From CACIIZ01 sp045565285 (lineage in GTDB: Bacteria > Pseudomonadota > Alphaproteobacteria > Rhodobacterales > Rhodobacteraceae), in the NCBI GenBank assembly GCA_045565285.1, contig JBJLFR010000033.1, positions 1 to 52,927 of the forward strand: a stretch of DNA of 52,927 nucleotides. Reading direction: 5' to 3'. Below are positions 37,645 through 46,984 of the stretch, in pieces; positions within the stretch are counted from its first letter, which is position 1, and each line of letters begins with the position of its first letter. The notes beneath the pieces are model-generated. The model was not told the origin of the DNA. It saw nothing but the letters and a program-made list of their open reading frames with translations, and made no database searches. Position numbers and translations under genes: made by a program.

Positions 37645-38565
37645 TTGCGAATTGTAATTTTTGCTAGTTCAGATTTTTCTATTCCTTTACTAGAATGTCT
37701 CCACCAATCTAAACATGATATATGTGCGGTTTATACTCAACCACCAAGTGTATCTGGTAGAGGTATGAAGATTAGGCATAATGCAGTAGGTATAAAGTGT
37801 AAGGAGTTAAATATACAACTTTTACATCCTATTAATATTAATGGTGAGGTTGAGATAAATAAATTGTTAAGTATGAATATTGATATCGCTATTGTTTCAG
37901 CATATGGCCAGATATTATCATCTGAGTTACTAAATATTCCAAAATTTGGATTTTTAAATTCACATCCTTCTTTACTTCCAAGATGGCGTGGAGCGGCACC
38001 TATTGAAAGGGCTTTGATGGCAGGAGATAAAGAAACTGGTATTTGTTCAATAAGAATGGTTAGGGAACTTGATGCAGGCCCTATTCTAGCAAAAGAAAAT
38101 TTTGAAATTAATTCTGATGAAACTAATTCAAGCTTATCAAAAAAATTAAGCCTTCTAGGAGCAATTCAAATGTTAAAAGTTATAAATAATTTAGAATTTA
38201 TTTCAGAAACCCCTCAAGAAAATGAAGGAATTAGGTATGCATCTAAAATTGAAAAAAGTGAAACAAGAATTAATTGGAATTTGTCTGGAATAATTATTGA
38301 TAGAATGATTAGAGGTTTATCTGAAAAACCGGGTGCTTGGAGTATGATGGATGGCTCTAGAGTAAAAATATTGAAATCAAAATATGTAAAATTAGAAGGA
38401 AAAATAGGTCATAGTATAATATCCTCAGAAAATATATCACCTCTTCTAATTGCTTGTGGTGAAGGTGCAGTAGAGATTAAAATAATTCAAAAAGAGGGAA
38501 AAAAACCTATTTCTGATGTTGAGTTTATTAGTGGTTATAAAGGAAAAAATATCCATTTTGAATAA
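37645..38565 (+). CDS. fmt: Methionyl-tRNA formyltransferase
   Basis: Formylates initiator Met-tRNA using 10-formyl-THF. The protein (306 aa) starts at a TTG at 37645, placed by a TTGGAGG ribosome site 7 bp upstream; there is no usable ATG nearby. The formyl-binding core has LNSHPSLLPRWRGAAPIERA, with the SLLP loop, then GDKETGICSIRMVRELDAGP. A C-terminal tRNA-binding domain begins around residue 210 (WNLSGIIIDRMIRGLSEKPG). It is cotranscribed with def and converges on rnhA with 3 bp between stops. Confidence 0.97.
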   Translation: MRIVIFASSDFSIPLLECLHQSKHDICAVYTQPPSVSGRGMKIRHNAVGIKCKELNIQLLHPININGEVEINKLLSMNIDIAIVSAYGQILSSELLNIPKFGFLNSHPSLLPRWRGAAPIERALMAGDKETGICSIRMVRELDAGPILAKENFEINSDETNSSLSKKLSLLGAIQMLKVINNLEFISETPQENEGIRYASKIEKSETRINWNLSGIIIDRMIRGLSEKPGAWSMMDGSRVKILKSKYVKLEGKIGHSIISSENISPLLIACGEGAVEIKIIQKEGKKPISDVEFISGYKGKNIHFE

Positions 38566-38568
38566 AGA

Positions 38569-39027
38569 TTAATCATATAATTTAATTTTTTTTATTTCCA
38601 TTCTAGCCAAAAAATCCGCTTGCTCATTTTCTACATTTCCATCATGGCCTTTGACCCAGAGCCAATCTACCTTGTTTTTATTTACTAATTTTTCTAATTC
38701 TTCCCAGAGTTTTTTATTTTTAACTTCTGTTTTTGATGAAGTTTTCCAATTATTCTTTTTCCAAGACGAAAGCCATTCTGTAATCCCCTTTTTTACATAA
38801 TTACTATCTGTAATAATTGTAATTTCTGTTGGTTTTTTTAATGCCTTTAAAGTTTCTATTGCTGCTTTTAATTCCATTTGATTATTAGTAGTTTCCAATG
38901 ACCCACCAGATAATTCTTTTCTTTTTATAATTTCATTGTTTTTTTCAGCCAGTAAAACTACCCCCCAACCACCTATACCTGGATTACCAGAGCATGCTCC
39001 ATCAGTATATGCCTTGAATTTATACAT
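38569..39027 (-). CDS. rnhA: Ribonuclease HI
   Basis: Cleaves the RNA strand of RNA-DNA hybrids. The 152-aa protein has the four acidic catalytic residues in order: YTDGACSGNPG (Asp), NQMELKAAIE (Glu), IITDSNYVKKG (Asp), and the last Asp in NEQADFLAR; WVKGHDGNVENEQAD is the handle and loop region. The start overlaps the DUF3429 stop by 8 bp, and the three genes ispH - DUF3429 - rnhA form a tight minus-strand operon. Confidence 0.96.
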   Translation of the reverse strand: MYKFKAYTDGACSGNPGIGGWGVVLLAEKNNEIIKRKELSGGSLETTNNQMELKAAIETLKALKKPTEITIITDSNYVKKGITEWLSSWKKNNWKTSSKTEVKNKKLWEELEKLVNKNKVDWLWVKGHDGNVENEQADFLARMEIKKIKLYD

Positions 39028-39454
39028 TAAATCCCATTATAACTAATAAAAGGACTATTAAAGTGGTAAGTCTAAAGCGCATTTTTAACCACCAATTAGG
39101 AAAAATAATTATCTTTGCTAAGGAACGTTCTCTTTCGAGAGTGGCTAGGAACCCTATTGCAAGAAAAAAACATGACATAGGAAGTAATAATGAAAAAACT
39201 GCCCAAATTGATGGGCACATTGATATTAATATGCCTTTGAAATCAATTTCAGACTTTAAATGAATTTCAAAAATAAATAAACAACCTCCTAAAAATGAAA
39301 GAATTAATGCACTAAATAGCAACCCAAATTCAACAAGCCATGTGTTAATGCTGTTACTCATTAAGTTTAAATCAAAAGAGCCAATTACGCCAATCAAAAT
39401 AGGAATGATTCCAGCATAACTTAAGTATTTTACGTTAGATGGGATTATAATCAT
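39020..39454 (-). CDS. DUF3429-like membrane protein
   Basis: A 144-aa integral membrane protein with four or five hydrophobic segments. The N-terminal LSYAGIIPILIGVIGSF and the middle LLFSALILSFLGGCLFIFEI match the DUF3429 pattern (YAGLIPF... then Y.A.ILSFLGG..W), except that the Trp after the Gly pair is replaced. No function is known for the family. The gene is embedded in an operon: its start overlaps the ispH stop by 4 bp, and its stop overlaps the rnhA start by 8 bp. Confidence 0.65.
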   Translation of the reverse strand: MIIIPSNVKYLSYAGIIPILIGVIGSFDLNLMSNSINTWLVEFGLLFSALILSFLGGCLFIFEIHLKSEIDFKGILISMCPSIWAVFSLLLPMSCFFLAIGFLATLERERSLAKIIIFPNWWLKMRFRLTTLIVLLLVIMGFNV

Positions 39455-40383
39455 AAACCTCTTATAGAACTAGGTATTTTAAATTGTATATCTTCTTTTG
39501 TAATTTCAATGAATTCAATTGTTGCTTTATACCTTTTTTTAAATTCTTCAATAACTTGATTAATTAAAATTTCAGGTGCGGAAGCACCTGCAGTAAGTCC
39601 AATAGATTTTGATCCTGAAATTGATCGCCAATCTATATCATAAACATTATCTATGAGTTGAGCATATTTACATCCAGCCTTTTTTCCTACTTCTACTAGC
39701 CTTTTTGAATTTGAAGAGTTTATAGATCCCACAACTAATAATCCATCTATAAGTGGTGAAATTTTTTTAACGGCATTTTGCCTATTTGTTGTGGCATAGC
39801 ATATATCTTCCTTATGAGGAGCAACAATTGAAGGAAATCTTTTTCTTAATGAAGTTGATATTTCCAAAGTGTCATCTACAGATAAGGTAGTTTGGGTTAT
39901 GTATGCTAGTTTTTCTTCATCCCTAGGTTTAAGTTTATCAACATCGACAACATTTTCTACAAGTAAAACCTCACCACTAGGTAGCTGACCAATGGTTCCT
40001 ATTGTTTCGGGATGGTTTTTATGACCGATCATTATAATCTGATATCCTAAATTATAATATCTTTTGGCTTCAATATGTACTTTGGTAACAAGTGGACAAG
40101 TTGCATCTATATATTGTAGGTTATTTTCTTGCGCTTCAGAAAAAACTGATTTTGCCACACCATGTGCAGAAAAAACAATTGGTCTATTTTTAGGGCATTC
40201 GGATAATTCTTCAACAAAAATAGCTCCTTTTCTTTCTAAACTTTCTACGACGTATTTATTATGTACAATCTCATGACGCACGTAAACAGGTTTTCCATAT
40301 TTTTCCAGACATTTTTCTACAATTTCAATTGCTCGATCTACACCTGCACAAAATCCTCTGGGAGCTGCAACTAAAAGTTTCAT
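39451..40383 (-). CDS. ispH: 4-hydroxy-3-methylbut-2-enyl diphosphate reductase
   Basis: Iron-sulfur enzyme that makes IPP and DMAPP in the last step of the MEP pathway, completing the route whose kinase ispE is at 26 kb. The 310-aa protein has the first cluster Cys in APRGFCAGVDRAIEIVE, the second in IDATCPLVTKVHIE, and the third in YAQLIDNVYDIDW preceded by GKKAGC. VFSAHGVAKSV holds an active-site His, and CYATTNRQ is the conserved mid-protein segment. First gene of the ispH - DUF3429 - rnhA operon, divergent from folK. Confidence 0.97.
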   Translation of the reverse strand: MKLLVAAPRGFCAGVDRAIEIVEKCLEKYGKPVYVRHEIVHNKYVVESLERKGAIFVEELSECPKNRPIVFSAHGVAKSVFSEAQENNLQYIDATCPLVTKVHIEAKRYYNLGYQIIMIGHKNHPETIGTIGQLPSGEVLLVENVVDVDKLKPRDEEKLAYITQTTLSVDDTLEISTSLRKRFPSIVAPHKEDICYATTNRQNAVKKISPLIDGLLVVGSINSSNSKRLVEVGKKAGCKYAQLIDNVYDIDWRSISGSKSIGLTAGASAPEILINQVIEEFKKRYKATIEFIEITKEDIQFKIPSSIRGL

Positions 40384-40430
40384 TTACCCTCCAAAATAGT
40401 AATAGATTTAAGATAATCCTGTTAAAAATT

Positions 40431-40460
40431 TTGGTCAATATTAATAAAACTTGTTATAAT
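40431..40460 (+). promoter_or_regulatory. Candidate sigma-70 promoter for folK
   Basis: Between ispH and folK, TTGGTC (40431-40436) and a perfect TATAAT (40455-40460) are spaced by 18 bp. A start near 40467 would leave a leader of about 50 nt before the folK ATG at 40520. This is the cleanest -35/-10 pair I saw by eye in the window, but it is untested. Confidence 0.42.
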
Positions 40461-40519
40461 AAAAAGTTATTATAAATATTTAATCTAATTCAAATTAAAA
40501 CTTAAAATTTTATTAAACT

Positions 40520-41083
40520 ATGACAAAATATTTTATAGCTCTAGGTAGCAATTTAGAAACAAAAAACTTGAAAAGATTAGAGGTTATTAATAAAGCTCTA
40601 GAATATTTTTCAAAATTTAACATATCCTTGATTAAAGCAAGTTCTTTTTGGTCGAGCAGATCATACCCTGACAAAAATCAGCCTGATTTTATAAATGCTG
40701 TATCGGAAGTTCATTCTGAATTAAGTCCTTATCAAATTTTAAATCAATTAAAAAAAATTGAAAAAATATTCGGTAGAAAAATTAATACTAGGTGGGGAAA
40801 TAGAGTATTAGATCTTGATATATTATGTGCAGGTTCAATAATACTTCCAAATATTAATGTATATAATGAATGGATGAAAATGCCTTTACAGCAACAAACT
40901 GAGAAACAACCAAACGAATTGATATTGCCTCATCCAAGAATTCAAGATCGTCTTTTTGTTTTAAAACCATTAAATGAAGTTGATCCAGATTGGGTTCATC
41001 CAATTCTTAATAAAACAACTTTGGAATTGATTAATAGAAAAAGTTGGAATGAAGAAGATTTTTTAAAACTAGTAGAAAATTAA
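40520..41083 (+). CDS. folK: 2-amino-4-hydroxy-6-hydroxymethyldihydropteridine pyrophosphokinase
   Basis: HPPK, which activates the pterin for folate synthesis using ATP. The 187-aa protein has TKYFIALGSNLETKNLKRLE, the FW..RSYPD.NQPDFINAV substrate region, RWGNRVLDLDILC (the R..R.LDLDIL metal-binding motif), and LILPHPRIQDRLFVLKPL. A stretch of about 20 residues between the metal motif and PHPR (VYNEWMKMPLQQQTEKQPNE) is an insertion relative to shorter HPPKs. No folP or folB is adjacent. rpoZ begins 70 bp downstream. Confidence 0.95.
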   Translation: MTKYFIALGSNLETKNLKRLEVINKALEYFSKFNISLIKASSFWSSRSYPDKNQPDFINAVSEVHSELSPYQILNQLKKIEKIFGRKINTRWGNRVLDLDILCAGSIILPNINVYNEWMKMPLQQQTEKQPNELILPHPRIQDRLFVLKPLNEVDPDWVHPILNKTTLELINRKSWNEEDFLKLVEN

Positions 41084-41152
41084 AAATTTTTGCATGTAGT
41101 ATTGATTTTTTTTGATTATGATCATAATAAGACTTTAATTGAGGAGATTATA

Positions 41153-41509
41153 ATGGCTAGAATCACTGTAGAAGATTGTACTGATAAAGTTCCCAATAGA
41201 TTTGATTTGGTCTTGTTGGCAGCGCATAGGGCTCGTGAAATTTCATTAGGGGCAGAATTAACTGTAGACAGAGATAAGGATAAGAATCCTGTAGTAGCTC
41301 TTAGGGAAATTGCAGACGAAACTTTGACAGCTGACCAAATCCGCGAGGCTGCTATTGAAAGCAAGCAGTTGCAGATTGAAGTTGACGAACCAGAAGAAGA
41401 TCAAATGGCTATCCTTATGGGATCTGAAGCAGAGGTTGATAAACCTGAAGAGGAAATTTCTGAAGAAAATCTTTTGAGAGCCCTTATGGAAGCACAAGAA
41501 AAAAAATAG
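41153..41509 (+). CDS. rpoZ: RNA polymerase omega subunit
   Basis: Small subunit that stabilises RNA polymerase and contributes to the ppGpp site in proteobacteria. I place the start at the ATG at 41153, ten bases after GAGGAG, which gives the standard N-terminus MARITVEDCTDKVPNRFDLV (118 aa); the open frame extends upstream to 41090. LLAAHRAREISLGAELTVDR and the acidic C-terminal tail follow. It sits directly before rsh, the usual linkage of ppGpp target and ppGpp enzyme. Confidence 0.96.
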   Translation: MARITVEDCTDKVPNRFDLVLLAAHRAREISLGAELTVDRDKDKNPVVALREIADETLTADQIREAAIESKQLQIEVDEPEEDQMAILMGSEAEVDKPEEEISEENLLRALMEAQEKK

Positions 41510-41533
41510 AATTAACGTTATAAGGCTTCAATA

Positions 41534-43693
41534 ATGCTAAGTATTGAAGATCTAATAAATCAAATTAAATCATATAATCCTACTGCTGATTTTGAGTTAA
41601 TTAAGAAATCCTATGATTATGGATTTAATGCTCATCAAGGTCAGTTTAGAGCTTCAGGGGAGATATACTTCACTCATCCTGTTGAGGTAGCTAAGATTGT
41701 AATTGATTTAAAGCTTGATGAATGTACAATTAAAACAGCACTTCTTCATGATACAATTGAAGATACCAGTAGATCATTAAAACAACTTGAGGTTGTATTT
41801 GGTAAAGAAGTATCTCAAATGGTTGATGGAGTCACTAAACTCACAAATTTAGAATTAAGTTCTTTAGAAACAAAACACGCCGAAAATTTTAGAAAATTAT
41901 TTATGGCTATGACTAAGGATGTTAGAGTCCTACTAGTAAAACTTGCAGATAGATTGCATAATATGAGAACTATCAGGGCATTACCTACAGATAAGCAAAT
42001 TAGAAAATCTAAAGAAACAATGGAAATTTTTGCTCCATTAGCTGGTCGAATGGGTATGCAATTTATGAGAGAAGAGCTAGAGGATCTAAGTTTTCGCGTA
42101 CTTAATACCGAAGCACGTAATTCAATTATAAGAAGATTTATAACACTAAGAAAGGAAACAGATGATCTAGTTCCAAAAATTATTGATGATATCAAACAGC
42201 AATTAAATAAAGAAAATATAAATGCAAGAGTAACAGGTAGAGAAAAAAAGCCTTATTCCATTTGGAGAAAAATGCAATATAAAAAAGAAGGTTTTACAAG
42301 ACTTTCTGATATATTTGCTTTTAGAATTGTTACTAAAAATGAGACTGATGCATACATCGCAATGGGCTCAGTTCATCGGAGATGGAGGGCAGTTCCAGGA
42401 AATTTCAAAGATTATATAAGTCACCCCAAAAGTAATGGTTACAGATCAATTCATACTACTGTTTCTGGAAGGGATGGAAAAAGAGTTGAAGTTCAAATTA
42501 GAACTGAAGAAATGGATGAAGTTGCAGAAAGTGGAGTTGCTGCTCATTGGTCATATAGAGATGGTGAAAGGGTAAAAAATCCTTTTGTTGTAGATCCTTT
42601 TAAATGGTTAAGAGGATTAAGTGATGGATTTATTAAAAGTGAAAATCCAAGTGAGTTCTTTGAGCATGTTAAATTAGAAATGTTTCAAGACCAGGTATTT
42701 TGTTTTACGCCAAAAGGAGAAGTAATTAAGTTACCAAGGGGAGCAACACCAATTGATTTTGCATATGCAATACATACTAGAATTGGTGAAAGTTGTGTAG
42801 GTTCAATGGTTGATGGTCAAAGAGTTCCTTTATGGACTAAATTAAAAAATGGTCAATCTGTATCAATAATCAGATCAGAAGCACAAAAACCACAATCAAT
42901 TTGGGAAACAATGGTTTATACTGGAAGAGCAAAAACTGCCATTAGAAGAAAATTAAGAGAAGAAAAGAGGGAAGAAAATATTAAAATTGGGAAGGAGATA
43001 GCTCGTGTTTCCTTTGAGAAAATTGGTAAAAAAGTTACTGAAAAGGCTTTAATTACAGCAGCTAAAAAAATGGTTATTGGTAATGTTGATGATTTATTAG
43101 CTGCTCTTGGCTCAGTAGAATTAACAGGTGATGAATTGATAAAAATTCTCTATCCAAAAAAAGTCACTGGTCTAACAATACAAAATTTTGGAGATAGAAA
43201 ACTGTCTTTTGTTGGTCTAGATCCAAATCAGCAAGCAAATACCGCTTCTTGTTGTATGCCCATTCCAGGAGAAAGGATTGTTGGAATTGCTGAAAAACAA
43301 AAAGGAATTATAATACATGCAATTGATTGTGATAACTTAGAAAATATTGATAATAACTCTAGAAATTGGTTGGATTTACGTTGGCCTGATGGAGATATTC
43401 AAAATTCCCACCCAACATGTTTAACTATCTCAATGTATAATGGTGTAGGTGTTTTAGGTAGGATTTGCTCTTTAATAGGAGAAAGAGGAGCAAATATAAC
43501 AAATATAGATTTTGTTAATAGAAAACCAGATTTTTATAGTATAATAATAGAAATTCATGTTAAAGATCTCAAACATTTGTCTAATATTATGACGTCTATT
43601 GAGGCAGATACTGATATTGCGGTTGTAGCTAGAACAAGAGAGGTTTTAGAAATACCTAGTAATCAAAATACTCAGATACTATCTAAATATTGA
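41534..43693 (+). CDS. rsh: Bifunctional (p)ppGpp synthetase/hydrolase
   Basis: The single long RSH enzyme typical of Alphaproteobacteria, controlling the stringent response. The 719-aa protein has an apparently active HD hydrolase domain (YFTHPVEVAKIV, LLHDTIEDT), a synthetase domain (YSIWRKMQYKKEGFTRLSDI, FAFRIVT, SNGYRSIHTTV), TGS (QVFCFTPKGEVIKLPRGATP), and a C-terminal ACT domain (GVGVLGRICSLIGERGANIT). Presence of HDTIEDT supports hydrolase function, so the protein is SpoT/Rel-like. It follows rpoZ by 24 bp and precedes a DUF2062 gene. Confidence 0.96.
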   Translation: MLSIEDLINQIKSYNPTADFELIKKSYDYGFNAHQGQFRASGEIYFTHPVEVAKIVIDLKLDECTIKTALLHDTIEDTSRSLKQLEVVFGKEVSQMVDGVTKLTNLELSSLETKHAENFRKLFMAMTKDVRVLLVKLADRLHNMRTIRALPTDKQIRKSKETMEIFAPLAGRMGMQFMREELEDLSFRVLNTEARNSIIRRFITLRKETDDLVPKIIDDIKQQLNKENINARVTGREKKPYSIWRKMQYKKEGFTRLSDIFAFRIVTKNETDAYIAMGSVHRRWRAVPGNFKDYISHPKSNGYRSIHTTVSGRDGKRVEVQIRTEEMDEVAESGVAAHWSYRDGERVKNPFVVDPFKWLRGLSDGFIKSENPSEFFEHVKLEMFQDQVFCFTPKGEVIKLPRGATPIDFAYAIHTRIGESCVGSMVDGQRVPLWTKLKNGQSVSIIRSEAQKPQSIWETMVYTGRAKTAIRRKLREEKREENIKIGKEIARVSFEKIGKKVTEKALITAAKKMVIGNVDDLLAALGSVELTGDELIKILYPKKVTGLTIQNFGDRKLSFVGLDPNQQANTASCCMPIPGERIVGIAEKQKGIIIHAIDCDNLENIDNNSRNWLDLRWPDGDIQNSHPTCLTISMYNGVGVLGRICSLIGERGANITNIDFVNRKPDFYSIIIEIHVKDLKHLSNIMTSIEADTDIAVVARTREVLEIPSNQNTQILSKY

Positions 43694-43713
43694 TCAGTTT
43701 TATTTTCTAAGGA

Positions 43714-44283
43714 ATGATGGTTTTTAAAAGAAAAAAAAAGCAAACTACTTTAAAGAATATCAAGTCCTTACTTTTTCCAGAAAGAGGTTGGCGAAGGGTA
43801 ATCGAGTATTTTAGTCATAGAATAAAAAGGTTACCTGATACTCCGCATAGAATTTCTTTAGGTTTATCATTCGGTGTATTTGCTTCTTTTTCCCCTCTAT
43901 TCGGCTTTCATTTTGTATTGGGAGGACTATTAGCATACTTATTTAGTGCAAATGTTTTTGCCGCCATATTGGGAACTTTTTTTGCTAATCCTATCACTTT
44001 CCCATTTATTGCTACTATAAGTGTTAAAATAGGTAATTTGATAGTAGATCAATTTTCCATTGCAAAAAATGTAAGAAATAACACTGATTTTTGGGAATTT
44101 AATTCAGAACTAACTAGTTTAAGTGTTTTTGAAAAATTTCTTTTTGAAGTTTATTTCGACAAATTTATTCCTTATGCTTTAGGAGGAATAATTTCTGGTA
44201 TTATTACTGCATTTATTATCTATATTTTATCAAAACCACTTATCAATTCTTATCAAAAAAGAAAAAAAAAAAGAAAAAATTAA
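43714..44283 (+). CDS. DUF2062 membrane protein
   Basis: A 189-aa membrane protein. A basic N-terminus (MMVFKRKKKQ) precedes PERGWRRVIEYFSHRIKRLP and then the DUF2062 hydrophobic core SLGLSFGVFASFSPLFGFHF, with AAILGTFFANPITFPFI following. A C-terminal helix (about 155-175) ends in a Lys-rich tail. The position between rsh and pdxJ is the normal one in many alphaproteobacteria. The function is unknown; a stringent-response link is only positional. Confidence 0.88.
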   Translation: MMVFKRKKKQTTLKNIKSLLFPERGWRRVIEYFSHRIKRLPDTPHRISLGLSFGVFASFSPLFGFHFVLGGLLAYLFSANVFAAILGTFFANPITFPFIATISVKIGNLIVDQFSIAKNVRNNTDFWEFNSELTSLSVFEKFLFEVYFDKFIPYALGGIISGIITAFIIYILSKPLINSYQKRKKKRKN

Positions 44284-44304
44284 TACAAAAATATAATGGA
44301 GTAA

Positions 44305-45066
44305 ATGTTAATGGTGGAAGAAAGTTCTAGAATTCGATTAGGTGTAAATATCGATCATGTAGCAACTCTTCGAAATGCTCGAGGTACCTTTTATCCTGAT
44401 CCACTTAAAATGGTAAAAATTCTAGAGAAGCTAGATGTAGATGGAATTACAATGCATCTTAGAGAAGATAGGCGACATATAATTGATAAAGATGTTATAC
44501 GTATCATTAAAGAAACTAATCTTCCAATTAATTTAGAAATGGCTGCCACTGAAGAAATGCAAAATATTGCCACAGAACTTATGCCTAATGCAGTATGTTT
44601 AGTGCCTGAAAGGAGAGAAGAAAGGACAACTGAAGGAGGTTTGGATGTAATTAGTGAAGAAGAAAAGTTAAATTCTTTTTTGTATCCTTTTGTGCAAAAA
44701 AAAATTCGTATATCTTTATTTGTTTCACCCGTACCTAAACAAATAGAAGCAGCCTCAAGAGTTGGTGCTAATATAGTCGAATTAAATACGGGAACTTTTT
44801 GTGACTTGTTTATTGAGGGAAAAAAAGAAAAGTATTTAGCTGAGTTTGAAAAACTTACTAAAGCTGCAAATTTTGGTAAGAATTTAGGCTTGGAGATTCA
44901 CGGTGGGCATGGTTTGACTTATGATAGTGTGAGATATATAGCCTCAATTCCTGAAATGAAAGAATTAAATATAGGACACTTTTTAATTTCTCAAGCAGTT
45001 TTTGATGGCATAGAAAAAACAATTTACAAAATGCGCTTAGAAATAGATAAATCACAAAAAATATAG
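44305..45066 (+). CDS. pdxJ: Pyridoxine 5'-phosphate synthase
   Basis: Condenses deoxyxylulose 5-phosphate and 3-amino-2-oxopropyl phosphate to pyridoxine 5'-phosphate, the last ring-forming step of vitamin B6 synthesis. The 253-aa TIM barrel has RLGVNIDHVATLRNARGTFY, DGITMHLREDRRHI, NLEMAATEEM, LVPERREERTTEGGLDV, and GLEIHGGHGLTYDSV. All are conserved blocks of the family. acpS begins 7 bp after the stop, the common pdxJ-acpS pair. Confidence 0.97.
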   Translation: MLMVEESSRIRLGVNIDHVATLRNARGTFYPDPLKMVKILEKLDVDGITMHLREDRRHIIDKDVIRIIKETNLPINLEMAATEEMQNIATELMPNAVCLVPERREERTTEGGLDVISEEEKLNSFLYPFVQKKIRISLFVSPVPKQIEAASRVGANIVELNTGTFCDLFIEGKKEKYLAEFEKLTKAANFGKNLGLEIHGGHGLTYDSVRYIASIPEMKELNIGHFLISQAVFDGIEKTIYKMRLEIDKSQKI

Positions 45067-45073
45067 GAAATGA

Positions 45074-45487
45074 ATGCTACTTGGAATTGGAAATGACATC
45101 GTATCAATTAAAAGAATTAAAGCTGCTTATCATAAGTTTGGCAAACGTTTTGAGGATCGAATTTATACTAATCAAGAACAAAAATTAGTGTGGGAAAGAG
45201 GTTCGCCATGTTTTAAAACACTTTCTAACCGTTGGGCGGCAAAAGAAGCTTTTGTAAAAGCACTGGGTATTGGGTTTAATAAGGGAATTTCTTGGAGGGA
45301 TATATCTATTATAAATAATTTAAATGGAAAACCATGCCTAGTTATAAGTGGTAATGCTGAAAAATACTTACAAAGCATGTTGCCTCTAAATACTAGCTAC
45401 TATTTACATGTATCAATTTCAGATGAAGAGGAAATTGTAAATTCAATTGTAGTTATAGAAGCTAGAGAAGTAATGCATAAAAACTAA
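45074..45487 (+). CDS. acpS: Holo-[acyl-carrier-protein] synthase
   Basis: Attaches the 4'-phosphopantetheine arm from CoA to acyl carrier protein. The 137-aa protein opens with LLGIGNDIVSIKRIK (metal-binding Asp) and has LSNRWAAKEAFVKALGIG (metal Glu), the two signature blocks of this family, plus SISDEEEIVNSIVVIE at the C-terminus. It lies between pdxJ and lepB on the same strand, with 19 bp before lepB. Confidence 0.96.
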   Translation: MLLGIGNDIVSIKRIKAAYHKFGKRFEDRIYTNQEQKLVWERGSPCFKTLSNRWAAKEAFVKALGIGFNKGISWRDISIINNLNGKPCLVISGNAEKYLQSMLPLNTSYYLHVSISDEEEIVNSIVVIEAREVMHKN

Positions 45488-45506
45488 ATAGAGAATTATA
45501 AAAACT

Positions 45507-46298
45507 ATGAACAGAAAAGAAAAAACCTACTTTGAAAGCATAAAAGAATTTATTAAGACTATCTTTTTTGCTCTTTTAATTGCTGGATTAATTCGTACGT
45601 TATTTTTCCAACCATTTTGGATACCCTCCGGCTCAATGAAGCCAAATCTTTTAATAGGAGATTATATTTTTGTTAACAAATTTGTTTATGGTTATTCTAA
45701 GTATTCTTGCCCATTCTCTTTATGTCCATTTGGAGGAAGAATATTTTATAGTGAACCCAAAAGAGGTGACGTTGTTGTTTTTAGACATCCAGTTAATGGA
45801 AAAGACTATGTTAAGAGGTTAATAGGATTACCAGGTGATGAAATCTCTATTAAGAATGGTCGTTTGATACTTAATGGAAAAAAAATTAATACTAAAAAAA
45901 TTAATCCCTTTATAGAAAAAAAGGATAAGCAAGGTCCCTTGGAATCTATTCCTAGATGTAGTAATGCTCCAGTTTCATTAGGTGCAGAATGTGAAAAAAG
46001 ACAATATTTAGAAGAAATTGAAAATGGTTTAAAAGTAAGAATTCTTGATATTTCTGACGGTGAATATGGTGATAATATTTCATCACTAAAAGTACCTAAA
46101 GACAATTTCTTTTTTATTGGTGATAATCGTGATAATTCACTAGACAGTCGTTTTAGTAGAGTGGCTGGAGGTGTTGGTTTTGTTAAATCTGAAAACCTTA
46201 TTGGTAGAGCAGATGGAATATTATTTTCTTCAGCTGGTAAGATGTTAATCTCATTTTGGTCATGGAGAAAAGATCGTTTTTTTAAGGCAGTAAATTGA
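45507..46298 (+). CDS. lepB: Signal peptidase I
   Basis: Membrane serine protease that removes signal peptides from exported proteins. The 263-aa protein has one N-terminal membrane anchor (about residues 13-33, IKTIFFALLIAGLIRTLFF). The nucleophile is in WIPSGSMKPNLLIGDYIFVN, the catalytic Lys in DYVKRLIGLPGDEISI, and GDNRDNSLDSRFSR is box E. The length and the insertion between boxes D and E (Cys-containing) are normal for alphaproteobacteria. Its stop overlaps the rnc TTG start by 2 bases. Confidence 0.97.
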   Translation: MNRKEKTYFESIKEFIKTIFFALLIAGLIRTLFFQPFWIPSGSMKPNLLIGDYIFVNKFVYGYSKYSCPFSLCPFGGRIFYSEPKRGDVVVFRHPVNGKDYVKRLIGLPGDEISIKNGRLILNGKKINTKKINPFIEKKDKQGPLESIPRCSNAPVSLGAECEKRQYLEEIENGLKVRILDISDGEYGDNISSLKVPKDNFFFIGDNRDNSLDSRFSRVAGGVGFVKSENLIGRADGILFSSAGKMLISFWSWRKDRFFKAVN

Positions 46299-46984
46299 GA
46301 CTTAATTCAAATCAAAAAGAGTTATGTAAAAATATAGATTATTCATTCCAAAATTTAGATTTACTTGAACAAGCTTTAATTCACTCTTCTCTAAAATCAA
46401 GAGGTATCAATAATAATCAGAGAATGGAATTTTTAGGAGATAGAATTCTAGGATTCGTAATTTCAGATTACCTATTTTATAGATATCCAAAATGGAAAGA
46501 AGGTGACCTTGCTTTAAATTATAATTCTTTAGTTTGTAAAGAGACCTGTAGTGATATTGCTGAACATATAGGATTAGGGCGGTCACTTATAATGGGAAAA
46601 TCAGAGTCGAAGCATGGTGGTCGATTAAAAAAAGCAATTTTAGCGGATGCTTTAGAAGCTCTTATTTCTGCTGTGTATTTAGATTCAGATTTAAGCACAG
46701 TGAAAAAGTTAATTTTAAAATTATGGATTTCTAAATTGAATAATGTTGGAGATATTGAATTAGATCCTAAAACAGCATTACAACAATGGATACAAAGTAA
46801 AAGAGGTGGATTACCAAATTATACTGACCTTAAAAGGGAAGGATTAGATCATGATCCAATATTTTATGTAGAGGTTAAACTAGAAAATGGTTTAACAGCT
46901 ACTGGTAAAGCAAATTCAAAGAGAAAAGCTCAACAAAACGCTGCTCAAAAATTGTTATCTGAGATAAAAAATAAGAATGACTGA
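46295..46984 (+). CDS. rnc: Ribonuclease III
   Basis: Double-strand-specific RNase for rRNA and mRNA processing. The 229-aa reading starts at a TTG overlapping the lepB stop (translational coupling); there is no ATG nearby giving the normal N-terminus. The catalytic domain has QRMEFLGDRILGFVISDY (signature with Glu and Asp) and LADALEALISAVYLD (second Asp-x2-Glu). A C-terminal dsRNA-binding domain runs from about residue 155 (DPKTALQQWIQSKRGGLP) through KRKAQQNAAQKLL. It overlaps era by 8 bp. Confidence 0.96.
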   Translation: MRLNSNQKELCKNIDYSFQNLDLLEQALIHSSLKSRGINNNQRMEFLGDRILGFVISDYLFYRYPKWKEGDLALNYNSLVCKETCSDIAEHIGLGRSLIMGKSESKHGGRLKKAILADALEALISAVYLDSDLSTVKKLILKLWISKLNNVGDIELDPKTALQQWIQSKRGGLPNYTDLKREGLDHDPIFYVEVKLENGLTATGKANSKRKAQQNAAQKLLSEIKNKND